Shown: one piece after another, positions 18,871 to 27,939 of the stretch
Position numbering within the stretch: position 1 is the stretch's first letter
Layout of the letters: every line of letters begins with the position of its first letter
Assembly (NCBI GenBank): GCA_965221405.1
Contig: CBDCSE010000003.1
Coordinates: 682,001 to 746,000 of the forward strand
DNA from: JAPOUP01 sp965221405
GTDB taxonomy: Bacteria; Pseudomonadota; Alphaproteobacteria; Rhodobacterales; Rhodobacteraceae
Length of the DNA stretch: 64,000 bases
Reading direction: 5' to 3'
Position numbers and translations under genes: made by a program
The notes under the pieces: generated by a model
Database searches by the model: none
The model's input: the letters and a program-made list of their open reading frames with translations, nothing else
Told to the model about the DNA's origin: nothing

Positions 18871-18899
18871 ATCCTAGGCAAGCGGGGGGATGTCGTCAA
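18871..18899 (-). promoter_or_regulatory. Sigma70-type promoter for ilvB
   Basis: Reading the minus strand, TTGACG (18899-18894) is separated by 17 bases from TAGGAT (18876-18871), close to consensus -35 and -10 elements at ideal spacing. Transcription would start near 18864 and run about 95 bases to the leader terminator. Assigned by pattern and position only. Confidence 0.6.
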
Positions 18900-19307
18900 G
18901 CACTGCTGGGCCAGGTGCGCGATTCTCGTATGGGTCACTTTCTGATCCCTGATATTCCGCCCGCGAATCACGCAACCTGCGCGGATGTGCCGACGGTGGG
19001 TCAAAGACGCGGTATTTCCACGGCCATCCGTGTCTTTTCGGTAGGTACCGTTCCCTTTTCCTTATGCACAGTTCTTGGAGGCCGGGAGCGCAGGACGCAT
19101 GGCCACAGGATGGTCCTGCTTGGCGCTTGGGTCAGGGACCGCCGCGGCGGGATGCCGGATCTCGACAAACACGTCAGTTCGGAACGTCCCGACTTCGTCG
19201 GTGCCGACCCGAAAGTGGCGAAACGCGCCAGTGGCGGACCCGGTCGCGCGGTGATCGCGTTTGGAGCAGCCGTGACCGGTACGGATGGCCTCATGCGGAA
19301 CTGACCG
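18900..19307. other. Intergenic between ilvB promoter and bpt
   Basis: No supportable gene on either strand. The 3' end of bpt lies to the right and the ilvB promoter at the left edge. No terminator with a U-tract was seen for bpt. Confidence 0.45.
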
Positions 19308-20216
19308 TCATCCGCCGTTCCGAACCGAGGCGTTCTTCGAGGACCCGCCGATACGCCTGGCCGCCGGATAGGTGGGATCAGGTGCGGTTTGCTCTGTCTG
19401 GTGAATAGGGGGTGCCGGGCTTACGGTCGCCACATGCTCCTCTTCCAAGGCTCCGGAAGCGAACCGTGCGGCGCGATGGCCGGGCGGCCTGTCGACGCTG
19501 TCCCAACAGCCGTTCCGATAGACTTCAATTGAGTTGAACCTGCCCTTGTAGTCCATCTTCTTGCTGCCTGGCACCCAGTACCCCAGATAGATGTATTTCA
19601 GCCCCGCCCGTCGGGCGAGGGCGATATGGTCCAGTATCACGTAGGTGCCCAAGCTATCGCGCGGTCGGGCTGGGTCGAAAAAGCTGTACACCATGCTGAG
19701 ACCATCGTCATGGACATCGGTCAGGCAGACCGCGCTCAGACTGCGACGCCTGTTCCGTCCGGTCGTGACATATTCGATGATCCGGGTTTCGACCGGTGTA
19801 TCCTCGAGCATCGCGGCGAACTCAAATATGTCCATATCCGTCATTCCACCCTCCGGATGCCGGCAATCGATATAGTCACGGAAAAGCGCATACTGTTCTT
19901 CCGTCGCCCAGTGCGAAGCCGTACGACGTTTCAGGTCGGCATTGCGTTTAAGGATACGGCGCTGGCTTTTTGAGGGCGCGAAGTCCTCGACGAGAACCCG
20001 CGCTGAAAGGCACGCTGAACATGTCGGACACGATGGCCGGTAAAGGAAGTTCTGAGACCTCCTGAAACCCCGTTTGGAGAGCGTGTTGTTCAGTGCTTCC
20101 GCGTGAGTGCCGTGCAGGGAAGTGAATAGCTTGCGTTCACGCTTTCCCTCGAGATACGGGCAGGGCTGCGGCGCGGTAACGTAGAACGTCGGCGTGAATT
20201 GGAGAGAATGAAGCAT
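19308..20216 (-). CDS. bpt: Aspartate/glutamate leucyltransferase (N-end rule)
   Basis: Bpt transfers leucine from Leu-tRNA to N-terminal Asp or Glu of proteins, marking them for ClpS-ClpAP degradation. The product has the N-terminal F-Y-V-T-A-P-Q-P-C-P-Y-L-E-G-K block, the conserved cysteine cluster SCPTCSAC near residues 62-69, and the C-terminal acyltransferase segment YIYLGYWVPGSKKMDYKGRFN. Family members are about 240-260 residues; this protein is 302 because of a roughly 50-residue Ala/Pro-rich tail after YRNGCW...HRAARF. The tail looks unstructured and may reflect a changed stop codon. The gene stands alone. Confidence 0.93.
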   Translation of the reverse strand: MLHSLQFTPTFYVTAPQPCPYLEGKRERKLFTSLHGTHAEALNNTLSKRGFRRSQNFLYRPSCPTCSACLSARVLVEDFAPSKSQRRILKRNADLKRRTASHWATEEQYALFRDYIDCRHPEGGMTDMDIFEFAAMLEDTPVETRIIEYVTTGRNRRRSLSAVCLTDVHDDGLSMVYSFFDPARPRDSLGTYVILDHIALARRAGLKYIYLGYWVPGSKKMDYKGRFNSIEVYRNGCWDSVDRPPGHRAARFASGALEEEHVATVSPAPPIHQTEQTAPDPTYPAARRIGGSSKNASVRNGG

Positions 20217-20582
20217 CGAACCGGGGTGTATTGGCTGCCTCGATTGCTAGCAGTGCCAGAACAATCTTCCAAGTCCCTGGATCCGGACATATCTTCACAC
20301 TTGACGCGCGTCCGCCCCGTCACAGCGATGACAGGCGACCGCGTACCGGGACCCGGTCGCTTGAGGGACCATAGACGCATCGCCCGCGAGAGACATCGGG
20401 ATCCTGTATCTCCGCACGCCTGCAACGACCGTCACGGCAGCGGGACCGAACCGGTCGGTTGGGTGGCCGGTTCGGATGCAACAGGTTGCGTGAGGGTGTC
20501 AGGTGTTTTCGGTCCGCCAATGGTCCGGGCAAGCCGACAGGCCCCCGCTCCGAAGGCCTTTAGGCAGATGTGCTGGATTCTT
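20217..20582. other. Intergenic, nothing recognised
   Basis: This 366-base gap between bpt and the DUF2852 gene holds no coherent gene, RNA or repeat that I can support. Confidence 0.45.
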
Positions 20583-20978
20583 CTAGCTGGTGGCTTTGTC
20601 GGTCTGCGTGGCCTTGACGCGCTCGTCCATAAATTGATCGAACTCGATTTTGTCCTTGGCTTCGCGCAGTCTTTGGAGAAATGCCTCGAAAGCCACTTGC
20701 TCGTCCTCGAGGCGTCGAAGGGTTTCGGCCTTGTAGGCATCGAATGCGGCGTTGCCGGTTTCCCTGAAACGGGTTCCGTGCCGATGTCTGGCATAACCAC
20801 GGCCTCTTGAACAGCTTTCCTTGGACATGCGTTTGCTCCAGATCATGTAGGCGAGAACCGCAAGGCCAACCGGCCAGTAAATGATGAAACCCAACACCAT
20901 CAAAGCAATCCAGGCACCCTTGCCACGCTCGTCGAGCCAGGTTTCGACCTGTGCGGGCCATGTCGCTACTGAACTCAT
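20583..20978 (-). CDS. DUF2852 membrane protein
   Basis: This 131-residue protein begins MSSVATWPAQVETWL and has one strong hydrophobic segment, GAWIALMVLGFIIYWPVGLA (about residues 20-39), with the start of a second. A basic/Arg-rich linker and a long charged helix (FDAYKAETLRRLEDEQVAFEAF) follow, likely a coiled coil in the cytoplasm. This is the layout of DUF2852, small inner-membrane proteins common in alphaproteobacteria with no established role. The start was chosen because AGGAG lies 8 bases upstream; an in-frame upstream extension lacks family features. No operon partner is visible. Confidence 0.8.
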   Translation of the reverse strand: MSSVATWPAQVETWLDERGKGAWIALMVLGFIIYWPVGLAVLAYMIWSKRMSKESCSRGRGYARHRHGTRFRETGNAAFDAYKAETLRRLEDEQVAFEAFLQRLREAKDKIEFDQFMDERVKATQTDKATS

Positions 20979-21220
20979 TCCGGTATCTCCTCGTTTTCGG
21001 ACATCGATAATGTGACTCGCATTTACATTGCCAGATTTGGGCATCGATTCCCGAAGGTCAAGCCCTATGTTAAGATTTTTCACATTTTTTGGATTTGCCT
21101 GTACCGATCGGGAGTCTGTCACCGTTACTGCCTGGATCGCGCAGCCATCTCCAAAGGATCGCTTGTGCCCGTCGGATCAGGTCAGCGACCTATTGGTCTG
21201 AGCCGCCAATCCCGTTGTGG

Positions 21221-21691
21221 CTACCGTAGGAAATCCTCGACTTTGGAGCCAGTGATCCGTTGAATTTCCTTTGGATCGATACAAAAAACATGTCGTGGCG
21301 TGCCGCCGGCGGCCCAGACCACGTCAAATTCCAGAAGACGCCTGTCGAGGAAGGTTCGAACCGGTTTGAGATGGCCGACGGGCGCGACCCCACCGATGGA
21401 GAATCCGGTCTCCGACCGGATCAGGTCCGCGTCCGCCTTGACCAGATCTTCACCGAATACCATGCCTGCCTTTCCCGGATCGACCAGGTTTCCACCTGCG
21501 GTGAGAAAAAGACCGAGTGCGCCACTCCGTTCTCCTTTGAAAAGAATGGATTTCATGATCTGGTCCAGATGGCAACCTGCGGCCTCCGCCGCCTGCGCCG
21601 CCGTATGCGTGTTCTCCGGCATTTCACGGATGTCGGCCACCAATCCCGCAGCATGAAGCGCGTTTCGCACCCGTTCGACGCTTTTGCCCAT
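21221..21691 (-). CDS. YbaK/ProX-type aminoacyl-tRNA deacylase
   Basis: The 156-residue product belongs to the YbaK/EbsC superfamily, which hydrolyses mischarged aminoacyl-tRNAs in trans. Visible features are the N-terminal helix MGKSVERVRNALHAAGL, HTAAQAAEAAGCHLDQIMKSILFK (conserved K-S-L-x-F/L motif), D-P-G-K-A, and G-F-S-I-G-G-V-A-P-V-G-H before the terminal strand. The G-x-x-P-x-G-H motif and length fit the stand-alone deacylases rather than the ProRS insertion. Substrate cannot be fixed from sequence. The gene is isolated. Confidence 0.85.
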   Translation of the reverse strand: MGKSVERVRNALHAAGLVADIREMPENTHTAAQAAEAAGCHLDQIMKSILFKGERSGALGLFLTAGGNLVDPGKAGMVFGEDLVKADADLIRSETGFSIGGVAPVGHLKPVRTFLDRRLLEFDVVWAAGGTPRHVFCIDPKEIQRITGSKVEDFLR

Positions 21692-22042
21692 AAGGTTTCT
21701 CCCATTCCGCAATCGATTACAGGCACCTATGGGAGTACGTATACTCCCGAGGCGTGTCCGGAATTATTTCCGGTCAGGTTATGTGCCTCCATTCGAACAC
21801 GCCGGTCATCCACCTCGATCCCCTTGATTGCCCAGGTTGCCGGCGGGTCCGCGGCAAAGCCGCCACGGCCCTGCCATTGAGTGAGGACATCAGGACAGTC
21901 GGCGAATCAACGATCAAGTCCGGATTCGGGAATCCGTGAAAAAAATCCTGGCATACCCAAACTCCCGGCGGGGTATTGCCAATCCGCCGAGGCCGGCGAT
22001 AGTATCGACCGGGTTAATGGGTCAGAGTCAGCGGAAGGTCAA
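21692..22042. other. Intergenic between divergent ybaK-like and hypothetical genes
   Basis: No gene is supported. The region contains the divergent promoters of the flanking genes by position, but I could not pick convincing -35/-10 pairs. Confidence 0.4.
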
Positions 22043-22360
22043 ATGGGTAGCTTGCCTCGGTCGTCTGAACCGCCTTGTGCGCGGGCGGCGCTTGACGAGA
22101 TCGACAGCAACCGGCTTATAAGGGAAGCCTACCGGATCGAGGGAATACGGGAGCCGGAATGTCGATCCATATTCCTTGACTGGGCGATCAAGTTGCCTTC
22201 CGAAATCACTCCTCGGGAAGCGATTGCCGCGCTCCTCGAAGTTTATGGCAAGGATGCGCCAACGGATCATCCCATGAGTGAGATTCTACGTGCGGGGCTC
22301 AGTGAAACCGCACGTTCAGGGCGTCGTGGCGGACGGGACGCCCGCGTGGAAAGCCGATAA
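22043..22360 (+). CDS. Conserved alphaproteobacterial hypothetical protein
   Basis: A 105-residue soluble protein with a central block DEIDSNRLIREAYRIEGI, then ECRSIFLDWAIKLP and a tail HPMSEILRAGL. I recall similar small uncharacterised proteins in Rhodobacterales with the same order (E-x-x-R-L-I-R-E-A-Y-R-I-E-G-I, E-C-R-S-I-F-L-D-W, D-H-P-M). The start has GGAAGG 4 bases upstream. No membrane segment or catalytic motif is visible. It converges with the M48 peptidase gene. Function unknown. Confidence 0.7.
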   Translation: MGSLPRSSEPPCARAALDEIDSNRLIREAYRIEGIREPECRSIFLDWAIKLPSEITPREAIAALLEVYGKDAPTDHPMSEILRAGLSETARSGRRGGRDARVESR

Positions 22361-22392
22361 AACAGGCTCCCCTCTGCCTTCGTCAGGCTCCG

Positions 22393-23109
22393 TCAACTCC
22401 CGCTGCGGTCACCGGCCCACTTCGCCGAGAGCGCCTCGATCGCCTTGATCCTGTTCCGGGCGGTCGGATGGCTCAGGAACCAGGCGGGGATGTTCCGGGC
22501 GCTCGTTCGGCTGAGGTCGTCGAGTTTTCTGAGCAAGGAGGTCTGGGGTTCTATTCCGATACCGGTCTTGACCAGAAGCGCGGCGGCGTAGGCGTCGGCC
22601 TCGAACTCGTCGTCCCGGCTTAACTTGGCGGTGAACAGGGAAGTCACGAAATCGGCAAACCGGCCGCTCAGCCAACGCAGGACGGGAGGGAACGGAAGAA
22701 AACGGCCCAGCGCGATCATCAACGTGACCCGAAACGCGTTCTGACCGGTAAATACAATCATGCGCCGCCGCGAATGTCCGAGGGCCACATGCCCAAGTTC
22801 ATGCGCGATCACGCTTGCGAGTTCATCCGAACTCACCTCACCGGCCCGGTATTTCCTGAGAAAACCGCGTGTGATGAATATGCGGCCGTCGGGCGCGGCG
22901 AGCCCGTTGATCTGGTCAACCTCATACACATGGATCCGGATTGCCGGAAGATCGAGTGTCCTGGCCATCCGCCTGACCAGCTGCGTCAGGACCGGATCCA
23001 CAAGTTCGGTGGAACTCGCGTCGAGTTGACGTCCCGTTCTCCATGCGGAAAAGCGGTACATGGCTAGCCCGTACAGCAACGCGAGAATGATGGTCGTGGA
23101 TTGGATCAT
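22393..23109 (-). CDS. M48-family zinc metalloprotease, membrane-anchored
   Basis: This 238-residue peptidase has an N-terminal hydrophobic anchor (about residues 5-19), the INGLAAPDGRIFITRGFL pre-motif, the zinc motif HELGH at 103-107, and the third-ligand segment DDEFEADAYA. This is the Ste24/HtpX-like M48 architecture in a short form close to the BepA/LoiP type without TPR repeats. It probably acts in membrane or periplasmic protein quality control. The orientation of the catalytic domain relative to the membrane is not settled by the sequence. No operon partners are evident. Confidence 0.88.
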   Translation of the reverse strand: MIQSTTIILALLYGLAMYRFSAWRTGRQLDASSTELVDPVLTQLVRRMARTLDLPAIRIHVYEVDQINGLAAPDGRIFITRGFLRKYRAGEVSSDELASVIAHELGHVALGHSRRRMIVFTGQNAFRVTLMIALGRFLPFPPVLRWLSGRFADFVTSLFTAKLSRDDEFEADAYAAALLVKTGIGIEPQTSLLRKLDDLSRTSARNIPAWFLSHPTARNRIKAIEALSAKWAGDRSGS

Positions 23110-23383
23110 AGCCTTTATATGGAATTGAAGATCGTATCAGGCAATGCCCCGCTAAGGGATGTGGTCCGGATTGCTGGAGTTCAGACAGGGGCGGCCCCGC
23201 TTATTGCGATACGATGGGATTCGTCTGGCGTGGTTCCTGATTCCGCACCTCGTCTGAATGCGCCAGACATCCCCTGGTCTTGTTCATGGGGAATTCCGGC
23301 TACGGATGGTTGGCGTCACGATGCCGGGTACGCCATATGTTTACGGGACTGGGTTGAAGGGTGCGCAGTCGAGTGGTTCCACC

Positions 23384-24565
23384 TCATCCTGTTTCTTCGT
23401 CACCCGGGTTCCACGTCACATGAACCTCAGCCGGCCCGCGGAACGCCCATCCGGAGAAATTCACCTCCCCAGCGATACGTAATCCCGGGAAACGCCTGAA
23501 CAGCATCGGTAACGCGACATCAGCGACCAGCGACCGGCTCACCGCCGCTCCAGCGCAGAAATGAGGACCGGCGCCAAAGGCAAGGCTGGACGAGGTGTCG
23601 CGTGTGATGTCAAATCTCTCCGGTGCCTCGAACACCTCCTCGTCACGGTTTCCGGAACCGAACATGAAAAAGACGCGGGAGTCAGGTTCGAAATCGATGC
23701 CATAGACCGTGTCGGTCCGGGCAACCCGCCGGGGAGACATGCCTATTGGAGAAATCCATCGCGCATACTCCTCGAACGCGCCGCGCCAGCTGGCCCTGCC
23801 TGACCGAATGAGCGCCAGCTGCTCGGGATGCGTCAGCAATGCCCATGCCGTTCCCGCGATCGCGTCGCGCGGTTCATTCTGGCCACCGGAAATCGCGAGT
23901 TTTATGTTCGCCTTTACGGATTCCATCGGAATACCGGCCTCCAGCTGAACCGATAGAAGCGATTGATCCGGCCTTCGCCTGACTTCCGGGAGTCTTTCCT
24001 GGATTCGGGCGTCGATCATGGCGGTGCAGCTTAAGCAGCGGGCCTTGATGTCGTGGTCGCCGCCGTAGTTCGCGATTCCATCTATCATGCCCTGACTCAC
24101 CCGGTCGATTTCGCGCCAGTCCATATTGCGAAGTCCGGTGACCACCCTCAGCGCATGGCCCGAAACCGGCATCGCATAATCGGCAACCAGATCGCAGGCA
24201 CCCCTGAACGCCAGAGTGTCAAGCACCTCTTCGGCATGCTTTCGGAACTCCTGAAGCCAATGAGTGCGTACGGTGCGCGGACTGAACGTCGGAAAGGTAG
24301 CCCTGCGTTCGGCCGCATGGGCGTCTCCGTCCTTCCGCATCATGTTCTCGCCCATAAGGACACTCATCAATCCGTCAGGCTGGTAGCTCGAAAATGTCCC
24401 GGTTCGTTTCTCCTGTTCGAAGATAGCGTTTCGTCTGGTGAAAAGTGTGGCGCCGAACTGGGGAACGAAGCAGATGGGTGCCTCCGAGCGCATCGTCGCG
24501 AGCGTGGGGTAGGGATCCGCGTGAAAGGAAACGGGTTCGATTTCGATTGTCGGGGCCTGAGCCAT
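23384..24565 (-). CDS. Cytochrome P450
   Basis: A 393-residue soluble bacterial P450 monooxygenase. The heme-binding loop FGAGPHFCAGAAVSR carries the axial Cys, and the K-helix E-x-x-R is EEYAR. The I-helix reads SGGQNEPRD, in which the usual A-G-x-E-T is replaced by G-G-Q-N-E-P, a variant found in several alphaproteobacterial P450s. Start at MAQAPTIEIEP, nine codons inside the longest frame. No ferredoxin or reductase gene is adjacent, so the redox partner must be encoded elsewhere. Substrate cannot be predicted from the sequence. Confidence 0.93.
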   Translation of the reverse strand: MAQAPTIEIEPVSFHADPYPTLATMRSEAPICFVPQFGATLFTRRNAIFEQEKRTGTFSSYQPDGLMSVLMGENMMRKDGDAHAAERRATFPTFSPRTVRTHWLQEFRKHAEEVLDTLAFRGACDLVADYAMPVSGHALRVVTGLRNMDWREIDRVSQGMIDGIANYGGDHDIKARCLSCTAMIDARIQERLPEVRRRPDQSLLSVQLEAGIPMESVKANIKLAISGGQNEPRDAIAGTAWALLTHPEQLALIRSGRASWRGAFEEYARWISPIGMSPRRVARTDTVYGIDFEPDSRVFFMFGSGNRDEEVFEAPERFDITRDTSSSLAFGAGPHFCAGAAVSRSLVADVALPMLFRRFPGLRIAGEVNFSGWAFRGPAEVHVTWNPGDEETG

Positions 24566-24891
24566 TGAGCCAACCTGCGATGACATCCGCATATCCGCCG
24601 CACCAACCCGTATGCCGGACCCGATCCACGGTCACAAGCCGTGTTCGCGTCAGTGCCTTGGATGATCGCCCCACCAGCTTCTGTAAGCGCTGTGGGTCGC
24701 TGCACGTCGGTGATTTCCCAATCCATTGCGTTGCGGTACCCGGCCGCCCGAAAGGAAATTCCCCATGGCGGGCGGTGCCATCCGCGGCGTTGGACATACT
24801 GCGCTTCGGGAGTGGGAACCGGGCAATGAATGCCCGACTCCCCGCCACGGGGACAGCGGTAATTCGACGTCTCATCCTGCGGCGGCTGGGT
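24566..24891. other. Intergenic, nothing recognised
   Basis: No supportable coding, RNA or repeat feature lies between the VWA gene and the P450 gene. The P450 promoter presumably lies at the left end of this stretch by position. Confidence 0.4.
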
Positions 24892-26079
24892 CTAGTGGCC
24901 CAGGACCTTCATCCCGCGTTCGATACCATCTATCGTCATGGGCACCATACGGTCCGGTCCGAGAATTTCCTGAATCATCTGTATTGACTGTGTGTAACCC
25001 CATGCCCTTTCGGCGACAGGGTTGATCCAGAGGATCGCCGGCCACTGGTCACGGGCGCGTTCCAGCCAGATCTGGCCCGCCTCCGCGTTCCAGTGTTCGT
25101 TGGCCCCGCCTGGAAAAGCGATCTCGTAGGGACTCATCGTGGCGTCGCCGACGAAAATGCATTTGTAGTCCTGCCCGAAGGTGCGCAGCACTTCGAGGGT
25201 CGGCGTCCGTTCGTTCCAACGTCTGCGGTTGTTCTCCCAGACACTCTCGTACAGGCAATTGTGGTAGTAGAAATGCCGCAAATGCCTGAACTCCGAACGA
25301 GCCGCGGAAAACAGCTCCTCCACCATACGGACATGGGGATCCATGGATCCTCCGACATCAAGGAACAGAAGTACCTTGACGGCGTTGCGTCGCTCGGGCC
25401 TGGTCCGCACGTCGAGATAACCGTTTTCCGCTGTCGACCTGATCGTCGCGTTCAGATCCAGTTCGTCGGCGGCTCCGTCACGCACCCAGCGTCGGAGGCG
25501 CTTAAGCGCCACCTTTATGTTACGCGTTCCGATCTCGACATTGTCGTCCAGGTCTCGGAACTCCCGGCGATCCCAGACCTTTACGGCCCGCTGATGACGG
25601 CTTCGGTCCTGGCCTATCCTTATGCCTTCCGGGTTATATCCGTACGCACCGAAAGGACTGGTGCCGGCGGTGCCGATCCACTTGCCGCCGCCCTGATGGC
25701 GCTCCGTCTGCTCGCGCAGGCGTTCCCGCAGCGTTTCAATCAACTTCTCGAAACCTCCGAGAGCCTTCACCTCAGCCCTGTCGGCTTCGCTGAGATGCTT
25801 TTCCGCAAGTTTGGCGAGCCATTCCTCGGGAAGGTCGGCCGCGGCGATCAATGTTCTGGCGGAAACATTCTCCAGCCCTTTGAATGTCTCGCTGAACGCG
25901 CGGTCGAACCGGTCAAGGTAGCGTTCGTCCTTTGCCATCGCCGCGCGGGCAAGGAAATAGAACCGCTCCGTTTCATAGGTGACGAGCCCTTTTCCAAGAG
26001 CCTCAAGAAACGTGAGATATTCCCGGAGGCTGACAGGGACTCCACCGTTACGGAGATTCTCGAAGAACGGGAGGAACAT
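24892..26079 (-). CDS. VWA-domain protein (CoxE-like), MoxR partner
   Basis: The 395-residue protein starts MFLPFFENLRNGGVPVSLREYL, typical of CoxE-like VWA proteins that work with MoxR AAA ATPases as chaperones for metal-cofactor enzyme maturation. The MIDAS-bearing domain begins at KVLLFLDVGGSMDPH, where D-V-G-G-S replaces the usual D-x-S-x-S, so one metal-coordinating Ser is a Gly. Downstream are FYYHNCLYESVW and CIFVGDATMSPYEI. The start overlaps no gene and lies 5 bases after the stop of a small membrane-protein gene, suggesting translational coupling. The MoxR gene lies 1.9 kb upstream, separated by a TA pair. Confidence 0.88.
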   Translation of the reverse strand: MFLPFFENLRNGGVPVSLREYLTFLEALGKGLVTYETERFYFLARAAMAKDERYLDRFDRAFSETFKGLENVSARTLIAAADLPEEWLAKLAEKHLSEADRAEVKALGGFEKLIETLRERLREQTERHQGGGKWIGTAGTSPFGAYGYNPEGIRIGQDRSRHQRAVKVWDRREFRDLDDNVEIGTRNIKVALKRLRRWVRDGAADELDLNATIRSTAENGYLDVRTRPERRNAVKVLLFLDVGGSMDPHVRMVEELFSAARSEFRHLRHFYYHNCLYESVWENNRRRWNERTPTLEVLRTFGQDYKCIFVGDATMSPYEIAFPGGANEHWNAEAGQIWLERARDQWPAILWINPVAERAWGYTQSIQMIQEILGPDRMVPMTIDGIERGMKVLGH

Positions 26080-26084
26080 CGGAT

Positions 26085-26255
26085 CTACGGGCCATATGCA
26101 CGTTCGACGAGAACAGCGGCGAGGATCGCGAGGACGCCGAACGCCATTCCATAGACGGCAGCGTGTTGCGCGATGTCCTTGACGTTTCCTTCCCGCCGTA
26201 TCGCCCGGAAACCGCCAACGAGCGCCCCCAGGGCAACGGACGCCAGAAAGATCAT
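26085..26255 (-). CDS. Small membrane protein (56 aa)
   Basis: A 56-residue protein, MIFLASVALGALVGGFRAIR, with a first hydrophobic segment, a charged turn REGNVKDIAQHA and a second hydrophobic segment YGMAFGVLAILAAVLVERAY. It should be an inner-membrane hairpin. GGAAGG lies 6 bases upstream of the ATG, and its stop is 5 bases before the VWA gene, so the two are likely co-translated. I recall similar short proteins beside such VWA genes in Rhodobacterales, but no function is known. Confidence 0.7.
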   Translation of the reverse strand: MIFLASVALGALVGGFRAIRREGNVKDIAQHAAVYGMAFGVLAILAAVLVERAYGP

Positions 26256-26633
26256 GTCGACCTTCCGTTCTTCCCGGCGGGGTCGAGACCGCAGGTGCCC
26301 CGGCGGGAACAATTTGCGTCGCCTGCGGTTCCGTTCCGTCGCGCCACAGAGTCACAATGAAGGTCGGTCATCCATGCGGGTGGACCGATTACTGGCTTGC
26401 AGTGCAGTCTATAGCTCATGCAGACCGATATGATGCAGTCGCTACCGGATCACAAGTGGTGCACCCCGCGCCTCTTCGATCAGCTGCGGCAGCTTTATCT
26501 CCCGCCGGTTGGCTTGAATTCCTGGCGCATGGAATCGCGGAATCGCGCGATTCGACCCCGGGCGGACTGTCCTGTTATGCGTTACGGCGGTGCTGGCGCT
26601 GTCCCGCCGGTTCCGGCCTGTTTCCCTGGCCGG
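26256..26633. other. Intergenic, nothing recognised
   Basis: This stretch lies between the small membrane protein and the PIN-like toxin, inside the region that separates VWA from MoxR. No gene, repeat or RNA is supported. Confidence 0.4.
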
Positions 26634-27245
26634 TCATCCGGATCGCAGGTTCGGGATCCAGCTGCTGCCCTCAATGGCCGGACGGTCAAGGGAATCGACG
26701 TCCTTCGCCAGAACTCGAGCGTCTTCGGGACGTCGACCCGGAGCCACAGGTCTAAGCATCCTGTCCAGAACCATGTCGGCTGATGCCAGAAGCCCCGCCT
26801 TTTCCATGCCCCGCAGGAACCCGATTGTCCCGAGTGCGTGAACGTTCGGCTCCGAAAGAAAGAGTCTTCTCATGGCACGCATGTCCTCCGAAAGGATGAC
26901 AACTGGCTCTCCGGCTGAAATCCAGGTATCCAGCCCGGTCTCCGATGTCATGAAATCGGCGATGGCTACCTCGCCCGCGTTCGTCTTGGGAGCCTCCCCG
27001 CGCTCCCGCCGGGCCCGTTCCAGCCGACCCATGTCCGTCTCGACGATAAAGAAGGGGGGGCGGTTGTCCTTGATGAACGCCTTCACTTCCCGATCCTTCC
27101 GATACGAAGGATCGGACGTCATTTCATCAAAGACCGCATCGATGATGATGATGTCCATGCCGACCTTCAGGAGAAGCTCCAGCGAATCCGCGACCCAGAG
27201 GGAATTGACCGGACCCGCATCGGGAATCAGCAGTCGGCAGCGCAT
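26634..27245 (-). CDS. PIN-like nuclease toxin of a TA pair
   Basis: The 203-residue product starts MRCRLLIPDAGPVNSL, matching the N-terminal strand of PIN-like nucleases with the first acidic residue (P-D-A-G-P-x-x-x-L). It continues with IIIIDAVFDEMTSD (second acidic cluster) and NAGEVAIADFM...EPVVILSEDMRAMRR (third cluster and D-D pair). The length exceeds simple VapC proteins. The upstream 82-residue antitoxin gene overlaps its start by 19 bases, the usual antitoxin-toxin coupling. It probably cleaves RNA when free. The module sits between VWA and MoxR genes that are normally neighbours. Confidence 0.72.
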   Translation of the reverse strand: MRCRLLIPDAGPVNSLWVADSLELLLKVGMDIIIIDAVFDEMTSDPSYRKDREVKAFIKDNRPPFFIVETDMGRLERARRERGEAPKTNAGEVAIADFMTSETGLDTWISAGEPVVILSEDMRAMRRLFLSEPNVHALGTIGFLRGMEKAGLLASADMVLDRMLRPVAPGRRPEDARVLAKDVDSLDRPAIEGSSWIPNLRSG

Positions 27246-27475
27246 TGTCCGTTCCGCTTCAGGAGGTCGGCAAAGACTTCGGCCTGCCGTTCGACCTCTT
27301 CGTTGGAGGGGCACGGCATCGGGATGCCGCGCTCCGCTGCATACGCCAGAAGCTCGGTCCCGTCGCGAAGGCCGGTGCGGCGACAGGCTTCGCGCTGGCC
27401 GATCCGTCCCCGTGACCAGAGATCGAGAACGTCCCGCATCTTGGTTTCCCTTTCACGGATGTTCGCGGAAGCCAT
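27227..27475 (-). CDS. Antitoxin partner (UPF0175/HTH-like) of the PIN-like toxin
   Basis: A short 82-residue protein with a helical core MRDVLDLWSRGRIGQREACRRTGL, which looks like a helix-turn-helix (I-G-Q-R-E-A-C-R-R-T-G), then GTELLAYAAERGIPMPCPSNEE, a common tail of antitoxins paired with PIN-like toxins (L-x-x-x-G-x-P-x-P). Its 3' end overlaps the toxin start, implying translational coupling. It is expected to bind both operator DNA and the toxin. The MASANIRERE start is favoured; seven more in-frame residues exist upstream. Confidence 0.68.
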   Translation of the reverse strand: MASANIRERETKMRDVLDLWSRGRIGQREACRRTGLRDGTELLAYAAERGIPMPCPSNEEVERQAEVFADLLKRNGQCAADC

Positions 27476-27939
27476 TGATGCATCATAGCACCCCATTGCC
27501 GCCCGACAAGGGCAAACTCTTGCCGGCCACGGCCATCGCGTTTAAGGTGCTCTGCCATGCGCTCGGCTGCATGCTTCGATGCTGGAACAATGGGGATGGC
27601 TGTCGGCAGGCCCTACAGGACGGAGCTTCCCGAACCGACAGCGCGATTCGCGGCGATCACCATGGAATGCCAGCTGGCTGACACTGCCGCCGGAGCGGGG
27701 GAACAGCGTCAGCGAAATAGAGGCCACCGACAGGCCAGCCTGAACCTCAGCCCCCAACCCGGGACTGCGGATTTCCGCGTCCCCGGTTCGAGGTGCGTCC
27801 GCTGCGTATCGCGCCCGAAAGATAAATCCGGGATACACACCACTGTCGACAGGCAAGCATGTGACGGCACCGGATTCCAGTCCCTATACTCAACCAGGCA
27901 GCTCGAGTGGGTGTGCGCGGAAACGCCGTACCGCAAAAA
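27476..27939. other. Intergenic between antitoxin and moxR
   Basis: No supportable gene. It forms the right part of the sequence inserted between VWA and MoxR. Frames open here are compositional shadows without family features. Confidence 0.4.
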
